DNA from: Endomychus coccineus
Lineage: Eukaryota; Arthropoda; Insecta; Coleoptera; Endomychidae
DNA: 64,000 bases
Reading direction: 5' to 3'
Assembly (NCBI GenBank): GCA_958510875.1
Contig: OY294067.1
Coordinates: 260,959,736 to 261,023,735, forward strand
The notes beneath the pieces are model-generated. The model searched no databases and was not told where the DNA came from. It saw nothing but the letters and a program-made list of their open reading frames with translations. Shown here in pieces: positions 1 to 12,720 of the stretch. Position 1 is the stretch's first letter. Each line of letters begins with the position of its first letter. The position numbers and the translations under genes are program-made.

Positions 1-69
1 TTTGCAAATCCCTCTGAAGTGGTGAAAATAGGAGCTGTATTATTTTTGGGCGCGGTAGCCTCGTTTCAG
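1..69 (+). other. possible 3' part of a coding exon at the window edge
   Basis: Frame 1 is open from the first base and gives a hydrophobic stretch (residues like IGAVLFLGAVASF) ending in Q just before a GTGGTA that could be a weak donor. It could be part of a membrane-protein exon cut by the window edge. The frame stays open to about base 125, so this may be chance. No family is recognised. Confidence 0.15.
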
Positions 70-125
70 GTGGTATTTGTGACATTTAATTTCAGTTTTT
101 CGAATGGAATTATAATATTTTATTG

Positions 126-1464
126 AACCATAATGACAACCGTGTTTTTTGGTTATAAATATATATCACACGAATATATTAACCAGCAGAAGTATCTGAA
201 ATTCTCATTTAAGATTCAGTTGACGTCATCGATGTGACGGCACAGTCTATTTTATGTTTTCACTCTGCGGAGTATTTTCATAGTTCATGTGACTGCAGAT
301 GTCAGCATGAAACAAGGTTTTAATATAATGTGAATAAGTTCGACAGCAGTTGTAAGTATGAAACTTTTTTGTGAAATAGATACCAATTTTTCAAGCATTG
401 GTCGCCTGATTTTCCCAATAACACGCATGACTTAAGCACCCAAGTTGTTCAAAGTTGCTGATTTATATGGATTCTCCAAAGACTTTTACATATCCCCACA
501 GAAAATAAATAATCAAGAGGCCAGAGGGTTTAAGCCACAATGTTAAAACTATGAAAATTGTTGATTAGCAGCCCCTTGAACATCAAATAGGAATTACCCT
601 CAATATTACGAATATTTAGTCTAGGAATCCAAATTTCAATGATAGATTTTCGTGATCAGCGACTCTAGAAAAAGTCAAATTAAACATCTTTTACAAAACT
701 TTATACTTGTTTTCTAAATCTGGCCCTTAAAAGTCCCAATAAGGAATGGTAATTAATAAAAGAAGAAGCTTTTCATGGTGAAAATTCTTGGAACTCTTAC
801 AAATCTATACGCCAAAAGGTTTTCTTTTTTATCAACATTTGGCTATATTGGGTCAACTTGAAGAAAGCTACTGTGAAAGTAGTTTGCACCAATAAAAAAA
901 GTCTCGTGAGATATGTCCTTCATTCATCCCAAGGAACATATTCCCTAGTTTTACAAAGTCGGCTATATGCTTATGCTATACACCCCAATGTCAAATTTCC
1001 TCCACCTTTCACGTAATCAACGAGTCAGCCCAAACACCGTATTTTTGTTGTTGCCCCTGGGAATGACCCATTTCTGAGCTCACAACTAGCATATTTGTGT
1101 GAGGGTGATGCCTATTCGAGGTCCAAGAGGCTGTGAATCAACAGCCAGCCCACTTTTTCTATCTCTGGTTCTAGGACTAAGAAGATCGTGATGGTCAATT
1201 TACGTTTCCAGGCGCCGTTCTGGCGCCTTATATCAATTATAAGATCTCTATGGTTGGAGCTAAATTACCTCCACAGTCATTCGTCGTCCTTGGCGGTATC
1301 ACGCTAACCGGGCATCGCTTAAACAAGTAGAGAAGGATGGTTTAACTGATATAATCATTATCAACGTAGCTTCAGAACCTTATATTCTTCAATGCATCCG
1401 GATCAAACTAGCCAAGAAGTCTTTATTCTACACTTCTTGAAACTAACCATTGCAGAAAACGTCA
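126..1464. other. no recognisable gene
   Basis: AT-rich sequence with no ORF, repeat structure or RNA gene that I can support. A CRE-like TGACGTCA-type site near 220 and a short GGCGCC inverted motif near 1210 are too short to interpret. Confidence 0.4.
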
Positions 1465-1740
1465 TCAAATACAAAATTGTCCGATAATTTTTTCTCTACA
1501 TTCAATTTTCAACTTGCCTCCAAAGTCAAAAACAAACAGAATAATATTTTCGATATATCGAGAATAGTAATAAAGAATCAAAATTAAATTAGTATAAATC
1601 TGACTTAATGACCGAATGTCTGTTCTATGACTTACAGACTTGGAGTCACGTTTTATGTGAATCATCTCCAGAATGGATCTTTTATAATAATTGGTTTCCT
1701 TAGTTAAAATAAAAACATTTTTGTCATTTACACCCTGATC
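1465..1740 (-). mobile_element. Penelope-like element fragment (end of GIY-YIG domain)
   Basis: On the minus strand this encodes the C-terminal end of a PLE endonuclease ([15 protein letters not shown] then SLSQIYTNLI). It closely matches the C-terminus of the PLE pair at 33.6-35.4 kb (IHIKRDPKSVNHRVD, LSHIYTNLI). Upstream bases around 1670-1725 match the same element (the yykRSILEM region). It is 5'-truncated and I see no inverted partner. Confidence 0.65.
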
Positions 1741-1879
1741 TTCACATCTTCAACAAACCTTCCTCTACTTAGAATAAATTGGAGAAAGTCAATAAATTAT
1801 TGGAAATGATAAAGAGCAAAATCATTTTACATCAAATAATTAAATGTTAAGTATATATAGGAAGAGCCACAATAAAACA

Positions 1880-2150
1880 GGTTGAAAAGTATTTGGGAGT
1901 AATTGTTAATGACAAGTCATCTTTTAAAAATCACGCAATATTGTTGAATTTAGTTATAATGTAAATTATCTGGTGTTCTCCTTCCTTGACAGTGTGGTCT
2001 AAAATAACAGTATATGATGCCATAGTCCTCTCACATCTTACTTTTAGTTCAACAATGTATCAATTCAACCAAAATGAAATTTTTAGGCTACGAAAACTCC
2101 AAAAGCGCATCATGTATGGACATTAAGACTGAAGCTAACAACATTTACCG
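1880..2150 (+). mobile_element. LINE ORF2 fragment, C-terminal to the RT domain
   Basis: Plus-strand frames show the motif EKYLGVIVNDKSSFKNH, followed after a frameshift by YDAIVLSHLTF and LRKLQKRIMYG. This is the region that follows the RT palm in jockey/CR1-type LINEs. It is broken. It abuts an RT fragment on the opposite strand that stops just short of this part of the protein, so the two may come from one element with an inversion. Confidence 0.6.
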
Positions 2151-2793
2151 ATATTTAGGCTCACTTTATTGTTGGCGCACCATTCAAAAATATTGTTCAG
2201 ATCATTTTGTAGTGCATAGCAGTCATCTATGGTCTTTATTTCCAAAAATATATTCAAGTCGTCAGCAAAAATTAATTTCAAGCCAATTATGGTTTCAGCC
2301 AAATAATTAATAAATAAAAAGAACAGTGAGGTTTGAGCCTTGAGGCACACCTGATTTGGCGATGAATGAGCTCGATGTCTGACCGTAATATTGCACCAGC
2401 TGCGATCTATTGATGAGGTATGAGCAAAAAAACGCTACTAAGGAGGTACTAAATCCAATAGATTTGAGCTTACCTACAAGCATAGTGTGATCAAATTTAT
2501 CAAAAGTCTTAAAAAAATCGTTATATAATACGTCAACCTGTTCCGGGTTGTCAAGAACAGCAGCAATATACGTGTTCAAACAAGTAAGATTTGTAACCAT
2601 AGATCTCCTTCGGACAAATCCATGTTGGTATAGTGATATCATATGCGAGAAAGTACTATAAATGCGTGGATAGAGACGCATCTCAAAGACTTTAGAAGAG
2701 TTAGACAATATAGCAATTGGACGATAATTGAGTATAATACCAACATCACCAGATTTGTCAACGGGAACAATGTTTGCTTTTTTCCAAACATTA
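2135..2793 (-). mobile_element. LINE reverse transcriptase fragment (3' half of RT domain)
   Basis: Minus strand. The first frame reads VWKKANIVPVDKSGD, then LNYRPIAILS, F-Q-H-G-F, and SGVPQGSNL. After a frameshift near 2340 it continues LIFADDLNIFL (the FADD catalytic motif), then NKVSLNIGK. These are RT palm motifs of non-LTR retrotransposons (jockey/CR1 type). The domain is continuous with 4029-4850 across an inserted foldback element. It is frameshifted and dead. Confidence 0.85.
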
Positions 2794-4028
2794 TAGTCTA
2801 GGAGCCAGAGCGATATTAATGGTCTGAACATTAACCCGATGGCACTATGGTTTATCGTCAGAGGACGGTTCAATGATCAATTCATCTCACAGACCGAATT
2901 TTCCCCGGCTGCTAGATCTCGAGATACAGCATCCATATTTTTTCTATTTTTTGACTGGAGGTTAACCCTTTTGCGGTTACTTGAGAAGCATGCCATTCTT
3001 ATACACTCCCACCATGTGCCATCATTTTTTATCGTGTCCGTTCATCAGGCCGACCAGTTAAAATTGAACCGAAAATGGACTGCAGGTTAGCCCCCCCAAA
3101 CCTGGCGGAAAATGTTCATTGGTATTGTCAATTGTTAATATACTCTATGCCATCAAAAGTTATCGGTCCATTTTCGAGTAATTGGCCATTATTTGGACCA
3201 AAATAGTTTCTTTTTTTCATTTTGTGGATAAAACTTGCGGGTTACAAGGTAACATGATGCACCATGTTAAATAACTTTATTAGATGTCAAATAAAGATTT
3301 AAAATTATTGCCATCAATCCTTGACTATTTTAACCCCCCAAAACCCACTAAAAGCACCCCCCAAAAAAATATGAATCATATGATAATATGACCAATTTTA
3401 TGATAAATTAGTCAATTATTGAGACTCTGTCTGGGTTTAAAATCGAAACGGCTCTTTTTTATTTATTTTTTTCATTCTGCCGGATGATTTTATGGAATTT
3501 TGGGTGGTTGAAATAGGCAAGGAGTGATGGCAATAATTTAAAATCTTTATTTGACCTCCAATAAAGTTATTTAACATGGTGCCATCATGTTACCTTGTAA
3601 CCCGCAAGTTTTATCCACAAAATGAAAAAAAGAAACATTTTTGGTGCAAATAATGGCCAATAACTCGGGAATGGATCGATAACTTTTTATGGCATAGTGT
3701 ATGTTAACAATTGCCAACACCAATGAACATTTTCCACCAGGTTTGGGGGGTTAACTTTTAACTGGTCGGCCTGATAAACGGACAAGATAAAGAATGATGG
3801 CACATGGTGGAAGTGTATAAGAATGGCATGCTTTTCAAGTAACCGCAACTTGAAAAGGGTTAACCTCCAGTCAAAAAAAAAAAATGCGGATGCTGTATCT
3901 CGAGATCTAGCAGCCGGGAAAAATTCGGTCTGTGAGATGAATTGATCATTGAACCGTCCTCTGACGATAAACCATAGGGCCATCGGGTTAATGTTCAGAC
4001 CATCAATATCGCTCTGGCTCTTAGACTA
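2794..4028. mobile_element. foldback element, TAGTC type, inserted in the LINE
   Basis: A 1235-bp element that is an inverted repeat over nearly its whole length, with the centre near 3411. The left end starts TAGTCTAGGAGCC and the right end is the complement of TAGTCTAAGAGCC. The flanking TTA at 2791-2793 is repeated at 4029-4031, giving a 3-bp target duplication. It splits a LINE RT domain between the KFPN and VWKK motifs. It encodes nothing; the matching ORFs in its two arms are the same arm read twice. A 3-bp TTA duplication is typical of PIF/Harbinger, but the TAGTC ends are not a Harbinger end that I recognise. Confidence 0.85.
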
Positions 4029-4850
4029 TTAGGAAATTTACTGGATTTCAAACTGAGATTGAACAAAATCTGTAATGTGACAACAAACACAGAAGCGTAA
4101 TCTTTTATTAAGAACCTTGGTATTCGATCATGTCCGGAGGTGTATTTATTCTTAAGGTTTTCAATAGCAGTTACAATTTCTGATTGACTCATTGATACAA
4201 TATTCAAAAATGATGAGTTAATGTTGGTTAAATCTGAAATATTGCTGAAATCTTTATCGTTATTGGGTTCAGAGTATACACTGGCAAATAATGTACCGAA
4301 TGCTTCAACAATTTCTTTGGAATCATTTAATAGTGTTTTATTAAAAATCAAAGAATCAGGAAATTCAGTCATGCCTTCGTTTTCATTTACAAAGTTTCAA
4401 AAACTTTTTGTATCACGAGTGATGGAGTTACTGATTTTCTCTAAATAGAAATGATAAACTTTCTTTATTCGAACTTTGGTTAAAGATCTCAGTTGCTTAA
4501 AATCCTCAAAATTCTGACGAGACTTATGTTCTAAATACCTAGTTCTAGCATTATTTTTATGTTTTATTAGATCTATAGGGGACCTATCGACGGTGGATGG
4601 CCACTTTTTTATTTTGAAATAATGGTACATTTACAACAAATATAACATACTATAGAATTCAGAGCAAGCCTTATCAATATCAGAATAATCATTCAGAACG
4701 AACCAGTCAATTTCAAGTAACATATTATATAATTGTAAGAAATTAGTTTTTCTAAAGTTATAGATGTTGTTTACACTTATACCTTTGAAGTTTTGATTAT
4801 GAGGTGTATACAATGACATCTCAATCAAGAGTGCAATTTTATTGATAAAT
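4029..4850 (-). mobile_element. LINE ORF2 fragment (pre-RT region and start of RT)
   Basis: Minus-strand continuation of the LINE at 2135-2793. Frames carry the endonuclease/RT linker (SEFYSMLYL, then RTRYLEHKSRQNFEDFKQLR) and the RT entry region (ENLKNKYTSGHDRIPRFLIKD, FNLSLKSSKFPN). Three frames are needed, so it is inactive. The foldback insertion is younger than the LINE. Confidence 0.75.
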
Positions 4851-6270
4851 ACAGATCTTTATCATATACATATTATTATGAATCTTCTCCACTGAAAAAA
4901 TATTTTTTTCAATTAGCATATTTCATATATCTTGGTTTAGTTTGAACCGATTGCTATCAAGAAGTTAACGACGCTCAAGGGTTAAGGGATTGATATTATT
5001 GCACCTATAAAATTATGTGATCGCTTCTTTATGAACTTTGAAGTTTTGGAGAAAAATAATAATTTTTATTATTATTCATTTTCTGATTAAAATATATTTT
5101 CCAGTAAACTTAAATGTTTTATACTTTATATCAATGCATAATTCTTCAAGAATGCATACTTTTATCCGCATCATATTTTATAAATATAAAACATCCAAAA
5201 CGAAAAGGTCCAATGCGGTTAAACTGTCAAAGCTCGTATAAGTAACAATTAATCGTAGCACTTACCGCAAATTAATAGCGAGGATGTGATAAACTGGAAA
5301 TAAGTGTGAGTGACGAGTTTCTTTAACTAGATACATGCATCTGAATTTACGGATAAGACGTACATTTCGGCACTAACACGATGCGGTGAAGGTTGCTATT
5401 TAAATTTGGCACTATCTGCTTCTGGTCTATGTACTGGAGCTTTTTGGAGCTTCCTCTGTCAAACACGCGGTTCAAGGATCGATAACGACGTCGCAATGAC
5501 GTCACGACTCTCGCAGATTTATCTCGGTTCGTGGACCAGATGAGGCGGGCAGTTCGAAAGGCGAATTGCGTCAGTCTTCGTGTAAAAAATTAATTCGATT
5601 CACTTCGCAGGGCTTATTTCAAATTCCATTCGATAAAGATACGTTCGATTATGATGGCTAACTTAAATTTATGAGATTTGGTCTTTTGTGTTCAGAGAAT
5701 CATGATTTCGTTTTTTAATATTTTATAAAAAAAGGGAAAACAAAATCCAATAAAATTTCCATCAATGAATATTTTATAGCCGGCAAGGGAACCCCATAAC
5801 TCGATTATGTATCGAGATCAACTAAGTAGGTACGTAGCTGCTTTCGATTCGCCTTACACATGTTCATAAAAATGTTATTTATTCGATGCTTTTACACAAC
5901 ATCATAAGCATAATATTTGCTCATCATATTAGCCAGTACGTCTGCAGTGAAAAGATTTATATTCCAGTTTACTAATATAAAACAAATTAAATAAATTAAA
6001 ATCTAGAAATATTCTTTATGTAACATTGTTCAACTATATGTAGTTTGACTTTGGTTTGCCAATTTTATTGTTTCCATAGTAATTTACCAAATAAGACCTA
6101 CTTTTTAAATTGTTATCAACTTGTGAGTTCCACACAATCTCACCTCTATTGAATTAACTGTGATACATAGATCACTAACTTCCCTTACTGGTAGGAGCAG
6201 AAAATATATTGCAAATGATTAGAATAAAGACAGATAAGGTAGGTGGAAATACGTCATTACATTAAAAGTT
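4851..6270. other. no recognisable gene
   Basis: AT-rich. The segment 5390-5590 is more GC-rich, with a TATTTAAAT box and a TGACGTCA site, and could be an old promoter or LTR remnant, but no coding sequence follows it. Confidence 0.35.
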
Positions 6271-6399
6271 AATTGACAACATATGTGTTTTTCAACTCTG
6301 GGGAAATTTCTTGGAAGTCAAACTTAATTTTTCTTTCATACAGCTATTCGGGTAGTTGCGGAAACGAAGCACTAAAAACGGTCAAAATCGAAAAATTTG

Positions 6400-6600
6400 A
6401 TCAGTACGGAGACAACGAGGATACCATTCACTCTGGGTACCAGGTACCTCGGAGACCGATTCTGTCGCAATATTCGTGTTCAGCGACCCCAAGAACCCCC
6501 CGAGTAACGAGTTTGGACTGATTATATAACGAATTTTCCGAAAACTTCAGGAGACGACGGGGATACCGTTCACCGTGGGCACCAGGTACCACTATTAACC
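6400..6600. repeat. two diverged copies of a 40-bp unit, 142 bp apart
   Basis: GAGACAACGAGGATACC... at 6409 and GAGACGACGGGGATACC... at 6551 align over about 40 bp, both ending in ACCAGGTACC. Between them lies ATTCGTGTTCAGCGACCCC, a motif also found inside the TAGTC foldback elements at 14.7-16.0 and 22.9-25.5 kb. It is probably a decayed relative of those elements. Confidence 0.5.
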
Positions 6601-7029
6601 GAATTGTGAATTTAGTATTTACGGTCAATTTAAAATGCAATTATAAAATGCATTTTATTTATGCAAATTGCATATTTTTAATTTCTTATAAATCAATTTA
6701 GGTCACAAATTTTCCTGAAGCTCTAACGAATCGAATGCAAAAAAACGCATTCAAATCTTACTGTTCAAACCTCGATATCTCTTATTCAACATTGTTATTA
6801 TTATTCATTAGGGTAAGAGTCGAGGATAAAATCCTGTGACTCAATTAAACATAATAACATTTGTAGATAGAAGCTAAATAACACCTATTTAAGAAAAATT
6901 CTAAATACTATTATTATTACAAAATACAACAGCAAATAGAAAAATGAATTCATAATAAGACCTACATTGGACTACATCAACTGCTGAAAAGCAGATAATC
7001 AATATGGTTTTTAAATGAGTTCACGGAAG

Positions 7030-8090
7030 GTGATTCAACAGTTTCAGAGTCGAATGGAGTTCATACACCAAATACTCTATTGCAAATAAAATGTTGCCTA
7101 CAGGATGTCTTATAATTTTCATGCCTTAATTTGAAAGAGTAACCACGTAAACGCGGGTCCGCATTAATGTTAAATATATCATCGAAATTAACAGAAAATG
7201 TATTTTGAAGGATTCTATACGTTGTGATTAGATCACGACGTCTAGGTCTATCTTCTGCTGTAGGCATTTTAAGCAATCCCAAACGTTGCTGGTAATCCGG
7301 ACGAATAGTTCCAAACGGCATTCTCGTAGCTCTTCTCTGCACTGATTCGATTAAATTTCTATCGCGCGCAAGCACTGGGCACCACACCGAGGAACCAAAT
7401 TCAATTATAGGTCTCACATAGGTTTTATGAAGAAAGCATGATGCTTGGAAGAAACTTAAACTTAATATAGAAGTATTCGCCCTCTTGCACATTTCTTCAA
7501 TGTGGCGCGAACACGTGAGGTTATCAGGTGATACCTAAGTCTTTCTGTAAAGTAGCAGTGCTTAATTGCAACCCATTAAGATGGTAGGAAATATGTTGAT
7601 TGTTCGTTCCAATGTGAAATACAGTGCATTTGCTCGTATTTAATGGTATCAACTATAAATGACACCATTCCAAAATGATGTCCAAATCACGTTGAAACGA
7701 ATGGTGATGTAAAAGAGGGTTCATATACAACTTGATATCGTCTGCATATTGCGAACATTCAGAGTAAACTAGTCCCGGAATATCGGAAGTATAAATTAAG
7801 AATAATAATGGGCCAATCATAGATCCCTGAGGTACGCCGCTGAATACATCTACATATTCTGAAAAACTTGAACCAATTTTTACTCTGAATTAACGACCAG
7901 AAAGAAAAGCTGATATCTATCCCAATAACTCACCCCGGAAACCACACAATTTAGCTAGGAGGCGCAATTTGGGGACCTTATCAGAGGCTTTACTGAAATC
8001 CAGATAGATTACTTCTATTGGAATGTTATTATTGGTAGACAGTGACCAATCATTCACACATAAAAGTAGGTTCGTAGATATATTTATGAC
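7030..8090 (-). mobile_element. LINE fragment (RT and C-terminal region), CR1/jockey type
   Basis: On the minus strand the C-terminal part is one clear frame (7061-7492) with KTYVRPIIEFGSSVWCPV, ESVQRRATRMPFG and LGLLKMPTAEDRPRRRDL, the signature downstream of the palm in CR1-type LINEs. Upstream frames (7500-8090) show a VPQGS-like motif and a YADD box. Frameshifts separate the parts. Confidence 0.8.
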
Positions 8091-8094
8091 GGTC

Positions 8095-8390
8095 ATTGGA
8101 TAAATGAGAAACTAATAGAACTTAAAGATAGACTAACTTTATATAATGAATTATCCAACAGATATCCAGAATTTCGTTTAAAACAAAAAGAGTTGAATGC
8201 GATTTATTTGAGGAAATTGCATGAAACTAAACAAACATTTTATGACAACCAAATAAAAAATGCACATAATAAGTCAAAAGCGGTCTGGAATTTAATCAAC
8301 AAATTGAAAAACAAAACTGTCATTAAAAAATATTTAAAATTAGTAGAAAATGATAGGCAACTGTCCGATATTGAATTAAACGGCCCATAA
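8095..8390 (+). mobile_element. LINE fragment (linker before the RT)
   Basis: Plus-strand frame with LIELKDRLTLYNELSNRYPE and KSKAVWNLINKLKNKT, the lysine/asparagine-rich helix-forming linker between endonuclease and RT in jockey/CR1 LINEs. It ends abruptly at 8390. Confidence 0.55.
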
Positions 8391-10590
8391 TTCATAAAGC
8401 ATGATTATTAAAAGGCAACAAATAATGACATTCTGTAGTACGGATTGTTTTTTAAACGCCGTCGTGACCATAGCAGACTATAGCATTTTACAATAGAAAA
8501 ATGTTGTATTTTACAATATTTCGAAAACTTCAAAATTTTGGAATAAGCAACGTTACACAAACTCGCCCTCATTTTTATAGCTAAATAAGATAAAACTATA
8601 CAATTTGGGGGTTTCCATTTGAAAGATATGATTTTTGGCAGTTTTATCAATTTCAGTTTTAATCTTATTTTTTGAACACAGTCTTCAAAATATTATGAAA
8701 ATCTATTAAAGTAGGTCCGCTTCAAGAAGGAATCCAAATTAAATAATAAAGGCTTCCTTATAGGAAAAATTGATAACTATTTTAGGGCCTGCTAACGTCA
8801 TTTTAGACATAAAATTTAAAATATGTCAAAATCGTTAGTCTTTTAGCAGGTGTATGCACTATACCGCGGGTTGCCTGCGTTTACCAGGAAATTAAATAGG
8901 AAGGGGTTCAAAAGATATATGTTCGATGTTTTGGTTAGTGTTCAGTGGGGGACATGATGAATGTGTGATTGCTCGAGTTTGATTATTTGTTATTTTATTG
9001 GATATTATTGTTATTATGTTATTGTGTTATTATTCATGTTTATATTCAAGACTCGTAAAGTTTGCCGTGTAACTGGGGTTTAATTTTGGATTTTGTACCT
9101 GCAGGTTGATATAATCCGGTTGATATTGCATTGTATTTGTTTTCTTTTTATTTTTCAAATTAGGGTTCAAATGGTAGAACAGAGGATGTCTATTCGTATT
9201 CATTCATCTGAACTTCGCCCTAAGGTTCATACAAGTTAACTAGTTCTTTCTTTTTTTCTTTTGTGATATTTACTTGCATATTCTATGATTTCTATGTATA
9301 GTTTCTTGTGTGAATGAAGACGTATTATTATTATTATCATTATTATCATATGCAATTATATATAGGATGTCCCATTTAAATTAATAAAGTTGACGCGTGT
9401 CTACAAAAAATAGAGTACCCTATATGTACAGAAGCATGTAATTGTTAAAATATAAATCAAACTAAGATACTTTTATACAAATTTTTTTTTCAATTTTTCA
9501 TGAGATAAGGTAGCGTTTTGAAATGAGGAGTGTAGGTATGACTACTTCTATGGTTGACTCATTCTATGATAGACCAGGATGCTATATTTTTCAATAGAAC
9601 CAGCAGAAATGTTTACAGTTTCGTTACTTCATTCAACAATGTTATTCAAAAGAGGCTGGTCGTTCGTCTCAAATCACAAACACACATATTTGCAATAATA
9701 TAGTTTCTGTACAGATAACAAAAATAACTATTACAAATTTAAGAAATTAGAAAACAATTACACATAATTATCTAATCAATATTTATACAATAATACTATC
9801 TACGGCATAAATATCAATCAATCAAAGCAGTAATTATTGTTAATAAAATGAAAACGTCTGTTACTGATTCCAATCTAATCACGTAGAATTCTCTTCATAT
9901 CGGACATCAGATAATTAATGCATTGTAGATGTTTAAGAATTCAAATTATATTTTGCGAGCAGACATAATAAACTTGATATAATGAGATCATCAATCACGC
10001 TGTAATATAGTGCAACTTTCGATGAGAAAAGCTAATTCATTATCAGGTGTAGTGAGAAGGAATCTGGCGAAATTCTTTCATACATCAGTAAATCGTCAAT
10101 GGTTAGCTGAAGTAAATCGTTATCGACTTGGTTACTAATTCGCTTGGTGATTTGACACAGGCTTTGTAAACCTATGACATGCATACCAAAGAATGACAGA
10201 AATAAGATTATTTGGAATTGGATGAAAAACTAGACTAACAAAAAAAATGTCTTCGGCAATTAATCGAGGAGCCCTCATCAAATATTCATGAATTCGAATC
10301 CAATTTTTGCTCTAGCATCAAATTTAGATAATTATTTTATGCTTACAACAAAATTATTTGGATGCAAGATCCATATGGTCTAGCTAGACATCTGACAAGC
10401 GCGTTATGAATAGAACGCCAATTTATCACAATCTTTGTCGAATCTCGCTCGCACTTATTGAATAAGTATACAACGCTGATTAAAACTCAATCTGAATATA
10501 CCGATATTAATTGACAATCAGAACTTGAACAGTTTACAACTGTGGATACAACATGACTAATAAGTAAGGATAATCAATCACAGTGTGTTT
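8391..10590. other. no gene; AT-rich, with a short 'ggatgtccc' repeat near 9360
   Basis: Contains TTATT-rich low-complexity stretches (8980-9050, 9325-9350). A repeat beginning TATAGGATGTCCCATTTAAA at 9359 resembles the end at 29608, and its TATANGGNTGTCCC start recalls the element ends at 54.5 and 58 kb. No coding sequence or RNA gene is recognised. Confidence 0.35.
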
Positions 10591-10599
10591 CAATTGGTA

Positions 10600-11515
10600 A
10601 GGATGGGAAAATCGAAAAATCGAGTCCCACAAGGTAGCATATTAGGTCCTATATTGTTCTCAATAATGATCACTGATTTAAATAGTATAGCTGGCTAAGA
10701 AGATTTTTTTAATCACTAATTTTGCAGACGATACTAACCTTCTGGTGGCAAGCAAAGACCAGAAAAGATTAGAACAAAAATGTAACGATTTGTTTAATCA
10801 AGCAATAACCAGCAATAATAATGAATTGGTTATTAATGAGGAAAAGACTAATTAAATAATCTTCAGTGCTAATAAATCAAAAAACAAACCTTCGAGTATG
10901 CTGATTAAGGGCAGGGATATCCCCACTGTTAAATACACCGAGTTTCTTGTAATCATTATTGATGAATTTTTAAAATGGTCACTACATATAGAACACTTGA
11001 TGGAAAAGCTGAATCAGGTCTGCTATGCTATCAGGTTGATGGGGAAATACATAGAGGATAATGTTTATAAAATTCTATACTCGAATTTCGAATCTTTAGT
11101 AAGATACGCTATTATATTTTGGGGTGTAAATTCAACAACCAACTTCATTTTTTTAACTCAAAAAAGTATCTTACTCATAATACTTAGCATGAACTTAAGA
11201 GATTCATGTACAAATAAATTTAAGCAAACAGGGCTACTAACCATATATGGTTTATATTTGCACGAATGTCTTCTTTATTTATTTAGAAATAAGTTTTTTA
11301 CAAAATAATACTAATGTAAATTACAATACTAGAACTTTAGATATATGTTATCCTATTCACAGGTTATCCTTAACTGAAAAAAAACTTAAAATTTATAATA
11401 AATTGCCAGATCGTATAAAATTGATAACAAACTTTTGAGAATTTGAAACAAAAACTAAGAAACTACTAACCAATTTGGAACCTTATTGTTTAGAGGATTA
11501 TTTCAGAATGTAAAC
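10600..11515 (+). mobile_element. LINE reverse transcriptase fragment
   Basis: Plus-strand frames carry RVPQGSILGPILFSIM, then FADDTNLLVASKDQKRLEQ (catalytic FADD). The 136-codon frame at 10898-11308 covers the C-terminal region. In-frame stops and frame changes show it is inactive. Non-LTR, jockey/CR1-like. Confidence 0.8.
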
Positions 11516-12089
11516 TCCTTTTTTGGCATAATCATTTATTTTCATTTATATTGACACCATTTCATTTTGTGTTTTATGATACTACCTTTAAAATACAGAT
11601 TATTTTTATTATCAGTCTTACTTATTCAAAACTTGTTGGAATTCGATCGAATGAAAACTGAAGTAATTGAAATTCAACTGATTAATTTCCAGTCCAGTTC
11701 AATACGGATTCAAAAAATTATTGAATTAAGAGAATACAGTCTCCAACCATCGAAAAGAAAATGTTTTCGGACATTATAAACAGAAATGCCGGTAGTGAAA
11801 TACTGGAAGATTGGAATACAATTCCAGACATATATAGCTGTTTAAAAGATCAACAGGCTTTGTTATTTTGACAATTGTTCTCTACCTAAGCCTGCGAGTC
11901 ATTATTTTCGGAAATTATTGATATTATAAGCCTGCAAAGAAGCCGCATGTCTGATAACTCTAGTTCAGCTTACATGTAGTTAAAAGTAACATAACAATAA
12001 TCAATCAGCTCTACCAACCAATGGTGGAACCTGATTCATTGATGGAGCCAGAAATCATGGGCAGGCGGGAGAAGGGATATACCGCAAAC
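11516..12089. other. no recognisable gene
   Basis: Short frames only; possibly the 3' tail of the preceding LINE. Confidence 0.3.
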
Positions 12090-12720
12090 CGCCAGGTAAA
12101 GGTATCAGTATCCCTCTGACACCATTCTACAAGCGGAGAGAAATGTACCATCATCTGAAAAGCTGTGGACGGGACAGGCGGTCACTTCCAACAGATCGTT
12201 GATATAGAGCAGAAACAAAGTTGGTACCAGGACAGATCCCTGTAGAACACCAGAGCTAATAGCTATTGTATCGGAGGATACTCCGTCAACCTCCACATGG
12301 AGTGATCTATCTGAGAGAAAACACGTATAGTAAGGTACAAAGTTGAAGCGGCAAATCATATGACAGACGTTTCTTAAGAAGGCATTGGTGCCATACTCGA
12401 TTAAATGCTATGGAGATATCCCGCTACACCTAGTGATTCCCCATATTTTTCAATAGATTTCTGCCATACATGTGTTACGTAGGCAAGCAGGTCTCCTGTT
12501 GATTTCTGCTGACGAAAGCCCTATTTCCGATACCACGATTTTGGATCTCTCTAGGTATTGGATGAGTGCCTTCTCCATCACTTTAGAGATCACTGATAAT
12601 AGTGTAAGACCCATTATAATTATTGGAAAGGGTCCTCTTTCCTGTTTTTGGAATTGGTTGGGTTCTAACTATCTTCCAGTTGGAAGGAAAGACACCAAGT
12701 TTGTAAGCAAGTAACAATAA
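12090..12720 (-). mobile_element. jockey-type LINE RT fragment
   Basis: Minus-strand frame 12105-12359 reads LSDRSLHVEVDGVSSDTIAI, then LQGSVLVPTLFLLYINDLLE and FSDDGTFLSA (a degenerate FADD). The 12360-12720 stretch continues upstream in several frames. It is the same family as the fragment at 61.5 kb (SDRSLYVVVDGVSSDTMAIN). Stops and frameshifts are present. Confidence 0.75.

Noticed and set aside
2839..3983. Two identical-looking 80-100 residue ORFs on opposite strands
   Set aside because: They are the two arms of the foldback element at 2794-4028 read in opposite directions; no start context or conservation.
5390..5590. Possible promoter with TGACGTCA
   Set aside because: No transcription unit follows on either strand; the site is too short to be meaningful alone.
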